In this document: in pieces, positions 31,771-37,329 of the stretch
Position numbering within the stretch: position 1 is the first letter of the stretch
How the letters are laid out: each line of letters opens with the position of its first letter
Assembly (NCBI RefSeq): GCF_021699055.1
Contig: NZ_SSXC01000038.1
Location: 1 to 37,329, forward strand
Source of the DNA: Blastococcus sp. MG754426
GTDB lineage: Bacteria > Actinomycetota > Actinomycetes > Mycobacteriales > Geodermatophilaceae
DNA length: 37,329 bases
Reading direction: 5' to 3'
Notes under the pieces: model-generated
Database searches by the model: none
Seen by the model: the letters and a program-made list of their open reading frames with translations, nothing else
What the model was told of the DNA's origin: nothing
Position numbers and translations under genes: made by a program

Positions 31771-32889
31771 TCAGCGCACGCGGGAGGGCACGAAGGGCGG
31801 CCGCAGGACCTCGACGGGCTCCCGGCGCCCCCGGACGTCGATGGTCAACGAGGCCCCCTCCGCCACCCCGGCGGCGGCGTCGAGCAGCGCCAGCCCGATG
31901 CCGACCCGCAGGGTGGGCGAGAACGTGCCGCTGGTCACCTCGCCGACCCGCGAGCCGTCGCCGTCGAGGACGGCCATGCCCGGCCGGGGGATGCCGCGGC
32001 CGGCGGCCCGCAGGCCCCACAGCAGGCGTGCCGGTCCGGCCTCCTTCTCGGCCAGCAGCGCCTCGCGGCCCCAGAACGCGGGCTTGCGCCAGCCCACCGC
32101 CCAGCCCGCGCGGGCCTGCACCGGGCTGATCTCCCGGGAGAGCTCGTGGCCGTGCAACGGGTAGCCCATCTCGGTCCGCAGGGTGTCCCGGGCACCGAGC
32201 CCGCACGGCCGGATGCCGAGGTCCTGCCCCGCCTCCAGCACGGCGTCCCACATCTCGCCGGCCCGCTCCGCAGCGACCAGGAGCTCGTAGCCGTGCTCGC
32301 CGGTGTAGCCGGTGCGGCAGACCGTCACCTCGGCCCCGCCTCCCCCGGTGCCGGTCACGAACGACATGTAGCCGATCTCGCCGGGCACGCCCAGCAGCTC
32401 GAGGACCTGCAGCGAGCGCGGCCCCTGGACGGCGAGGACGGCGACCTCGGTGTGCCGGTCGACCACCTCGACGCCCGGCGGGGCAGCGTCGGCCAGCCGG
32501 CCCAGGACCTCGGCGGCGTTGGCGGCGTTGGGCACCAGCAGGACGTCGTCGGGCCCGTGCAGGTAGACGATCAGGTCGTCGACCACGCCGCCGGCACCCT
32601 CCTCGCCGTCGGGCACGCAGCACATCGTGTACTGCGCCTGCCCCGGGCCGATCCGGGAGAGGTCGTTGGTGAGGCACGAGTCGACGAAGGCGGCGGCCCC
32701 CGGGCCCCGGACGGTGCCCGTGCCGAGGTGGGAGACGTCGAACAGGCCCACGCCCCCGCGCACCGCGGCGTGCTCGGCCAGCACGCCGCCACCGGCGTAC
32801 TCGATGGGCATGGACCAGCCGCTGAAGTCGGCCAGCTTCGCCCCGGCCGCCAGGTGCCGGTCGTGGAGCGGCGAGGTGCGCGTCGTCAC
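31771..32889 (-). CDS. gcvT: Glycine cleavage system T protein (aminomethyltransferase)
   Basis: This 372-aa enzyme takes the methylamine group from lipoyl-H protein and transfers the carbon to tetrahydrofolate, releasing ammonia. Typical stretches are PLHDRH and [10 protein letters not shown] at the N terminus, FDVSHLG, the [13 protein letters not shown] segment, [21 protein letters not shown] (parts GLGARDTLR and GYPLHGHEL) and the C-terminal barrel with [15 protein letters not shown] has TAGCGT 7 nt upstream, so the message is leaderless and no glycine riboswitch is possible at this gene. gcvH and gcvP are not in the window. Divergent from pepA. Confidence 0.93.
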   Translation of the reverse strand: MTTRTSPLHDRHLAAGAKLADFSGWSMPIEYAGGGVLAEHAAVRGGVGLFDVSHLGTGTVRGPGAAAFVDSCLTNDLSRIGPGQAQYTMCCVPDGEEGAGGVVDDLIVYLHGPDDVLLVPNAANAAEVLGRLADAAPPGVEVVDRHTEVAVLAVQGPRSLQVLELLGVPGEIGYMSFVTGTGGGGAEVTVCRTGYTGEHGYELLVAAERAGEMWDAVLEAGQDLGIRPCGLGARDTLRTEMGYPLHGHELSREISPVQARAGWAVGWRKPAFWGREALLAEKEAGPARLLWGLRAAGRGIPRPGMAVLDGDGSRVGEVTSGTFSPTLRVGIGLALLDAAAGVAEGASLTIDVRGRREPVEVLRPPFVPSRVR

Positions 32890-32896
32890 CCCGGCC

Positions 32897-32902
32897 ACGC
32901 TA
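32897..32902 (-). promoter_or_regulatory. -10 box TAGCGT, leaderless promoter of gcvT
   Basis: TAGCGT on the minus strand, 7-nt spacer, then GTG at 32889. Confidence 0.6.
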
Positions 32903-32984
32903 GCGGGTCCCACCCGCACCCCGGTGACGAGCTGGAAAGGCCCCGCCGCGAGCCTGCGGGCGGTGGAGGGCAACGGGGTCCTTC

Positions 32985-32990
32985 TACGAT
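32985..32990 (+). promoter_or_regulatory. -10 box TACGAT, leaderless promoter of pepA
   Basis: TACGAT, 6-nt spacer, then GTG at 32997. It stands 82 bp from the divergent gcvT box. Confidence 0.55.
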
Positions 32991-32996
32991 CGTCCG

Positions 32997-34511
32997 GTGC
33001 CGCCGACGATCTCCGCCACCGACCACCCGCTCGAGAAGCTGACCGGCGACGCCGTCGTCGTCGCCGTCGGCAAGGGGCCCGACGGCCCCCTCCCCACGCC
33101 CGGCGCGGAGGCCCTGGACCGCCTCCTCGGCGGCCGGCTCCTCCCGGCGCTGACCGACCTGGGCGCCCGCGGCGCCGAGGACGAGGTGACCCGCCTCCCC
33201 TCCTTCGGCCAGGGCCCCTTCCCCGTCGTCGCCGTCGTCGGGCTGGGCGCGCCGGAGGCGTCCGGCGGTTACCGCCCCGAGAGCCTGCGCCGCGCCGCCG
33301 GGGCCGCCAGCCGCGCGCTCCGCGGCCGCCGCTCCGTGGTGAGCCTGCTCGCCGCCGTCGGCGGGACACCGGACGACGAGCGCCTGCACGCCGTCGGCGA
33401 GGGCTCCCTGCTGGGCGCCTACGAGTTCACCGCCTACAAGTCCCAGCTGCCCGCCGACCGCCCGGCCCCGCCGAGCGAGTTCACGATCGTGGTCCCCGGT
33501 GCGGGGGCCGCCGAGGCCGCGCTGCGCCGCGTGCGCGCCGTCGCCGACGCCGTCGCCCTGGTCCGCGACCTGGTCAACACCCCGCCGAACGACCTCCACC
33601 CCGCCGAGCTCGCCGCCCGCGGCGCGGCCGCGGGCGAGAAGCTCGGCCTCACCGCCGAGATCCTCGACGAGGAGGCCCTCGCGGCCGGTGGCTACGGCGG
33701 CATCCTCGCCGTCGGCGGCGGCTCCACCCGCAAGCCGCGGCTGCTGCGCCTCACCTACTCCGGCACGGGCGCCCGCAAGAAGGTGGCGCTGGTCGGCAAG
33801 GGCATCACGTTCGACAGCGGCGGCATCTCGATCAAGCCCGCCGCGAAGATGGAGGACATGAAGAGCGACATGGCCGGTGCCGCGGCCGTGATCGCCACCG
33901 TGTGCCTCGTCGCCGAGCTCGGGTTGCCGGTGGAGGTCGTGGCCACGGTGCCGATGGCCGAGAACCTGCCCAGCGGCACTGCCTACCGGCCGGCCGACGT
34001 CATCACCTTCCGCAACGGCAAGAAGGCGGAGATCACCAACACCGACGCCGAGGGGCGCGTCGTGCTCGCCGACGCCATCGCCCGCGCGGCCGAGGACTCC
34101 CCCGACGTGCTGCTGGAGACCTCCACGCTCACCGGCGCGCAGATGGTCGCGCTGGGCGCGCGCACCGCGGGCGTGATGGGCAGCGACGACCTCCGCGACG
34201 CCGTGATCGCCGCCGCCGGGCGCAGCGGCGAGCTGATGTGGCCCATGCCGCTGCCCCCGGAGCTGCGCAAGGGCATCGACTCGACGGTCGCGGACTTCGT
34301 GAACGCCAACACCGACCGGATGGGCGGGATGCTCGTCGGCGGCCACTTCCTGGCCGAGTTCGTGCCGGACGGGCTGCCGTGGGCGCACATCGACATCGCC
34401 GGGCCGAGCTACAACACCTCGGCGCCGTGGGGCTACACGCCGAAGGGCGGCACCGGCGTCCCCGTGCGCACCCTGCTGGCGACGATCGAGGCCCTCATCG
34501 CCGAAGGCTGA
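32997..34511 (+). CDS. pepA: Leucyl aminopeptidase (M17)
   Basis: This 504-aa cytosolic peptidase removes N-terminal residues using two metal ions. The catalytic domain has [16 protein letters not shown] (K268, D273) and the family signature NTDAEGR (348-354, with D350 and E352 as metal ligands, R354 catalytic), followed by VVLADAI. The N-terminal macro-like domain (1-170) is less conserved. Corresponds to mycobacterial pepB (Rv2213, from memory). Leaderless GTG start. Followed by a 46-bp palindrome. Confidence 0.94.
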   Translation: MPPTISATDHPLEKLTGDAVVVAVGKGPDGPLPTPGAEALDRLLGGRLLPALTDLGARGAEDEVTRLPSFGQGPFPVVAVVGLGAPEASGGYRPESLRRAAGAASRALRGRRSVVSLLAAVGGTPDDERLHAVGEGSLLGAYEFTAYKSQLPADRPAPPSEFTIVVPGAGAAEAALRRVRAVADAVALVRDLVNTPPNDLHPAELAARGAAAGEKLGLTAEILDEEALAAGGYGGILAVGGGSTRKPRLLRLTYSGTGARKKVALVGKGITFDSGGISIKPAAKMEDMKSDMAGAAAVIATVCLVAELGLPVEVVATVPMAENLPSGTAYRPADVITFRNGKKAEITNTDAEGRVVLADAIARAAEDSPDVLLETSTLTGAQMVALGARTAGVMGSDDLRDAVIAAAGRSGELMWPMPLPPELRKGIDSTVADFVNANTDRMGGMLVGGHFLAEFVPDGLPWAHIDIAGPSYNTSAPWGYTPKGGTGVPVRTLLATIEALIAEG

Positions 34512-34513
34512 CC

Positions 34514-34559
34514 GGCGTTTTGTGCACTTTCCGCCGCGGCGGAAAGTGCACAAAACGCC
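34514..34559. terminator. 46-bp perfect palindrome, probable bidirectional terminator
   Basis: Bases 34514-34535 pair perfectly with 34538-34559 around a GC centre, so the whole 46 bp is self-complementary. It starts 3 nt after the pepA stop and ends 7 nt before the convergent 111-aa gene's stop. The outer arms contain TTTTGTGCAC, so a transcript from either strand ends in a run of U after the stem base region. The AT-rich outer part is unusual for this window. Confidence 0.8.
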
Positions 34560-34565
34560 CGCCCG

Positions 34566-34901
34566 TCAGAGGCGGTCCCGTTTCTGGCGGGCGCTCCAGT
34601 CGCGCATCCGCTGGGGGTAGCCGGTCACCTGGGCGTCGTACACCGGGATGGCGAGCTCCTTGGACAGCCGCCGGGCCACGTCGGGGCCATCGATGCGCCG
34701 GCGCGTCCACTCGCCGTCGGCCGCGACGAGCACGATCGTGGCCTCGGTGACGGCTGTCCGCGGCTCCACGAAGCCCTCGACGCCCCGGCGGCTGGCCACG
34801 AACTCCTCGAGGTGCCTCAGGTCGCCCCGCTGCGACGCGCGGTCGAGGGTGGCCCGGGCCGCGGCCCCCCGGCGCGCGCGCCAGCGTCCGAACAGCCCCA
34901 T
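34566..34901 (-). CDS. Small conserved protein upstream of lpd, 111 aa
   Basis: A basic protein beginning MGLFGRWRARRGAA, then a helical stretch (RASQRGDLRHLEEFVASRRG, about 22-40), a strand region TEATIVLVAADGEWTRRRI (about 52-70), and RLSKELAIPVYDAQVTGYPQRMRDW at the end (parts RLSKELAIPVYD and GYPQRMRDW). No known domain is recognised. The ATG follows GGAGAGGGTGG. It stands divergently 151 bp from lpd, an arrangement seen in other actinobacteria (from memory). Function unknown. Confidence 0.7.
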   Translation of the reverse strand: MGLFGRWRARRGAAARATLDRASQRGDLRHLEEFVASRRGVEGFVEPRTAVTEATIVLVAADGEWTRRRIDGPDVARRLSKELAIPVYDAQVTGYPQRMRDWSARQKRDRL

Positions 34902-35052
34902 CCACCCTCTCCGTCCTGCCGGGTCGCCTGATCACCGCGACGCTCGCGAGAGCAACGGCGGTCCGGGCCAGGTCGTTCCCGGAGTGGCAGGATGGGCGAC
35001 AGCCCCCGCCCGCTCGAGCGGGGACGCCGCCCGTCGCAACCGAGGAGCATCC

Positions 35053-36432
35053 GTGAGCGCACCCACCTCCCCCGCCGACCTGGTCATCCTCGGCGGTGGC
35101 TCGGGCGGATATGCCGCGGCGTTCCGGGCCTCCGAGCTCGGCCTGGACGTGGTGCTGATCGAGAAGGACAAGGTCGGCGGCACCTGCCTGCACCGTGGCT
35201 GCATCCCGACCAAGGCCCTGCTGCACGCCGGCGAGGTGGCCGACCTGGCCCGCGAGGGCGAGCAGTTCGGCGTCAAGACGTCGCTGGCCGGCATCGACAT
35301 GGACGGCGTCAACAGCTACAAGGACGGCGTCATCTCCAAGCTCTACAAGGGGCTGCAGGGCCTGGTGAAGGCCCGGAAGATCACCTATGTCGAGGGCGAG
35401 GGCCGGCTCACCTCCCCGACCACCGTCGAGGTGAACGGCGAGACCTACGAGGGCAAGCACGTCCTGCTGGCCACCGGCTCCTACCCGCGGTCGCTGCCCG
35501 GCCTGGAGATCGACGGCACCAAGGTCATCACCAGTGACCACGCGCTGAACCTCGACCGCGTCCCGAGCTCGGCGATCATCCTGGGCGGCGGCGTCATCGG
35601 CTGCGAGTTCGCCAGCGCCTGGAAGTCCTTCGGCGTCGACGTCACGATCGTCGAGGCGCTGCCGCACCTGGTGCCGCTGGAGGACGAGGCCGCCTCCAAG
35701 CTCCTCGAGCGCGCCTTCCGCCGCCGCAAGATCGCCTTCGAGCTGGGCAGCCGCTTCTCCGGCGTGCAGAGCACCGAGAACGGCGTCAAGGTGTCTCTGG
35801 AGAACGGCAAGGAGATCGAGGCCGAGCTGCTGCTCGTCGCCGTCGGCCGCGGCCCGGTCAGCTCCGGGCTCGGGTACGAGGAGGTGGGCGTCGCCATGGA
35901 GCGCGGCTACGTCCTCGTCGACGAGTACATGCGCACCAACGTCCCGACGATCTCCGCCGTGGGCGACCTGGTGCCCACCCTCCAGCTGGCCCACGTCGGC
36001 TTCGGCGAGGGCATCCTCGTCGCGGAGCGCGTCGCCGGGCTGGAGCCCGCCCCGATCGACTACGCGGGCGTCCCGCGCATCACCTACTCCGACCCCGAGG
36101 TCGCCTCCGTCGGGCTCACCGAGGCCCAGGCCAAGGAGCGCTACGGCGAGGTGAAGACCCTGACGTACGACCTCGCCGGCAACGGCCGCAGCCAGATCCT
36201 GAAGACGACGGGCGCGGTGAAGCTGGTGCAGGCCCCCGACGGCCCCGTCGTGGGCATCCACATGGTCGGCAGCCGCGTCGGCGAGCTCATCGCCGAGGCC
36301 CAGCTGATCTACAACTGGGAGGCCGAGGCCGACGACGTCGCCAGCCTCATCCACCCGCACCCGACGCAGAGCGAGGCGCTCGGCGAGGCGCACCTCGCGC
36401 TCGCCGGCAAGCCCCTGCACGTGCACGGCTGA
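35053..36432 (+). CDS. lpdA: Dihydrolipoyl dehydrogenase (E3)
   Basis: This 459-aa flavoprotein reoxidises dihydrolipoyl groups of 2-oxo acid dehydrogenase complexes and the glycine cleavage system with NAD. It has the FAD-binding [10 protein letters not shown] near the N terminus, the redox disulfide C45-LHRG-C50 in [11 protein letters not shown], the NAD-binding [11 protein letters not shown], and the active-site His-Glu segment [13 protein letters not shown] at the C terminus. The GTG at 35053 has GAGGAGC just upstream. It lies 49 bp before the E2 gene and is presumably co-transcribed. A CAGGAT box at 34988-34993 could be the -10 element (weak). Confidence 0.96.
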   Translation: MSAPTSPADLVILGGGSGGYAAAFRASELGLDVVLIEKDKVGGTCLHRGCIPTKALLHAGEVADLAREGEQFGVKTSLAGIDMDGVNSYKDGVISKLYKGLQGLVKARKITYVEGEGRLTSPTTVEVNGETYEGKHVLLATGSYPRSLPGLEIDGTKVITSDHALNLDRVPSSAIILGGGVIGCEFASAWKSFGVDVTIVEALPHLVPLEDEAASKLLERAFRRRKIAFELGSRFSGVQSTENGVKVSLENGKEIEAELLLVAVGRGPVSSGLGYEEVGVAMERGYVLVDEYMRTNVPTISAVGDLVPTLQLAHVGFGEGILVAERVAGLEPAPIDYAGVPRITYSDPEVASVGLTEAQAKERYGEVKTLTYDLAGNGRSQILKTTGAVKLVQAPDGPVVGIHMVGSRVGELIAEAQLIYNWEAEADDVASLIHPHPTQSEALGEAHLALAGKPLHVHG

Positions 36433-36481
36433 CAACCGCTCGATCCCCCACCCACCCAGCGCCAGAAGGAGCACTGCCCCG

Positions 36482-37329
36482 ATGCCGACGTCCGTCACCA
36501 TGCCCGCCCTGGGCGAGAGCGTCACCGAGGGCACGGTCACCCGCTGGCTCAAGCAGGAGGGGGACCAGGTCGAGGCCGACGAGCCCCTCCTCGAGGTGTC
36601 GACCGACAAGGTCGACACCGAGATCCCCTCCCCCGCCGCCGGTGTGCTCACGAAGATCCTCGTGGCCGAGGACGAGACGGTCGACGTCGGCGCGGAGCTC
36701 GCGGTGATCGGCGGTGGCGACGGCGACGAGGACGCGGGCAGCCCCCCGGCCTCCGCCGAGGACGCCGACACCACGCCGCAGACCCCCGACGAGCAGGTCG
36801 ACGACGCCGGCGGTGAGCCGGAGCAGGCCGCCGAGCCGGAACCCCAGCCGGCGCAGTCGTCGGACTCCGGCGGCGGGGGCGGCTCCGGCGGCGGCGAGGG
36901 CACCCCGGTCACGATGCCGGCGCTCGGCGAGAGCGTCACCGAGGGCACCGTCACCCGCTGGCTGAAGGCCGTCGGCGACGAGGTGACCGCAGACGAGCCC
37001 CTCCTCGAGGTCTCCACCGACAAGGTCGACACCGAGATCCCGGCGCCGGTCAGCGGCACGCTGCTGGAGATCACGGTCGACGAGGACGAGACCGTCGACG
37101 TCGGCGCGCAGCTCGCGGTGATCGGCACCGGCGCGGCCGGTGGCGGCGGCGCTCCCCAGCAGGAGGCCCCCCAGCAGGAGGCCCCGAAGCAGGAGGCCCC
37201 GAAGCAGGAGGCCCCGGCGCAGCCCGAGCCGCAGGCGGCACCCGAGGCGAAGCAGGCCGACGCGGCCAGCGAGCAGCCCGGTGGCGACTACGGCGCGAGC
37301 GGCGCCCAGCCGTCGGACTCGCCCACCTC
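36482..37329 (+). CDS. sucB: Dihydrolipoamide acyltransferase E2 (SucB/DlaT-type), N-terminal part
   Basis: At least 282 residues are visible before the window ends; the catalytic domain is outside. Two lipoyl domains are present, at about 3-80 and 142-217, each with the lipoyl-lysine motif [10 protein letters not shown] (K43 and K181). They are joined by an acidic, Pro-rich linker with a Gly/Ser run, and the second is followed by a QEAP-repeat linker. The tandem lipoyl layout fits the actinobacterial E2 that serves oxoglutarate and pyruvate dehydrogenases (mycobacterial DlaT, from memory). The ATG follows AGAAGGAG at about 10 nt. Whether it makes succinyl or acetyl transfers cannot be seen without the C-terminal domain. 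Confidence 0.93.
   Translation, partial: MPTSVTMPALGESVTEGTVTRWLKQEGDQVEADEPLLEVSTDKVDTEIPSPAAGVLTKILVAEDETVDVGAELAVIGGGDGDEDAGSPPASAEDADTTPQTPDEQVDDAGGEPEQAAEPEPQPAQSSDSGGGGGSGGGEGTPVTMPALGESVTEGTVTRWLKAVGDEVTADEPLLEVSTDKVDTEIPAPVSGTLLEITVDEDETVDVGAQLAVIGTGAAGGGGAPQQEAPQQEAPKQEAPKQEAPAQPEPQAAPEAKQADAASEQPGGDYGASGAQPSDSPT
37157..37216 (+). repeat. Four 15-bp in-frame repeats in the E2 linker
   Basis: The unit CAG/AAG-CAG-GAG-GCC-CCG repeats four times (37157-37216), encoding [15 protein letters not shown] and KQEAP, followed by AQPEP. Such repeats make the flexible arm between lipoyl and binding domains and are prone to length change. Confidence 0.85.

Noticed and set aside
32890-32996. Glycine riboswitch before gcvT
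   Set aside because: The TAGCGT box lies 7 nt before the start codon, leaving no leader, and no tandem aptamer motifs are visible.
34495-37128. An 877-codon open frame on the minus strand opposite lpd and the E2 gene
   Set aside because: The plus strand has two clear genes with catalytic motifs and ribosome sites. The minus frame is low-complexity, has no motif, and is the usual GC-driven mirror of codons with G/C at the third position.

Overview
The window reads as a chromosomal core segment of a very GC-rich actinobacterium. Three things point there: an actinobacterial cytochrome bcc-aa3 set with a membrane-anchored two-heme QcrC and a CtaF subunit, a PimB'-type mannosyltransferase, and many GTG starts with TAnnnT boxes placed 6-8 nt upstream. 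Protein flavour and gene order suggest the Geodermatophilaceae and relatives (Geodermatophilus, Blastococcus, Modestobacter type); this genus-level guess is inference. From memory, gene order follows Mycobacterium tuberculosis Rv2183c to Rv2215 in outline (SRPBCC/ArsA-like, fadD15, pimB, NlpC/P60, DEDD-UvrC-like, trpD, ctaE-qcrCAB, ctaF-ctaC, asnB, ErpA, DUF3043, gcvT, pepB, E2).

Layout. 1-2.5 kb: end of a membrane protein, a stand-alone LOR/SDH-type (archaeal ornithine cyclodeaminase family) enzyme, and a convergent minus-strand operon SRPBCC, ArsA-like, small Cys protein, ROK glucokinase (4.4 to 1.5 kb). 4.5-8.8 kb: FadD15-type acyl-CoA ligase facing a PimB'/M48 protease pair. 9-12.6 kb: cell-wall enzymes, namely an NlpC/P60 endopeptidase under a c-di-AMP (ydaO) riboswitch, a small Cys protein, and a coiled-coil/NlpC-like/VanY fusion. 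12.8-16.4 kb: DEDD exonuclease/GIY-YIG fusion, stand-alone RAM-domain protein, trpD and a pseudo-receiver. 16.5-23 kb: respiratory block ctaE-qcrC-qcrA-qcrB, a gene-free stretch of about 0.7 kb, then ctaC-ctaF on the other strand. 23.3-27.1 kb: two small membrane proteins, asnB, erpA and a DUF3043 protein. 27.2-31.8 kb: MBL-fold hydrolase, aldo/keto reductase, a 70-aa orphan, and a coupled membrane cluster (holin-like, DUF3618, DUF4235, YihY). 31.8-37.3 kb: gcvT, leucyl aminopeptidase, a small orphan, lpd, and the start of the 2-oxo acid dehydrogenase E2 gene, which runs off the window.

How genes work together. qcrCAB plus ctaC/ctaE/ctaF encode most of the bcc-aa3 supercomplex; ctaD is not in the window. 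lpd and the E2 gene supply shared parts of 2-oxo acid dehydrogenase complexes, and the glycine cleavage T protein needs an Lpd as well. The two wall hydrolases act on peptidoglycan outside the membrane.

The strongest non-coding signals are the riboswitch with its promoter, a recurring leaderless promoter layout at about a dozen genes, and several long perfect hairpins at gene ends, including a 46-bp palindrome after the aminopeptidase. I did not see a wholly new system such as a defence island, BGC, prophage or CRISPR array. The best leads are the degenerate P-loop of the ArsA-like protein, the altered active site in the NlpC-VanY fusion, the coupled mini-ORF between qcrC and qcrA, and the SURF1-like stub beside ctaC.
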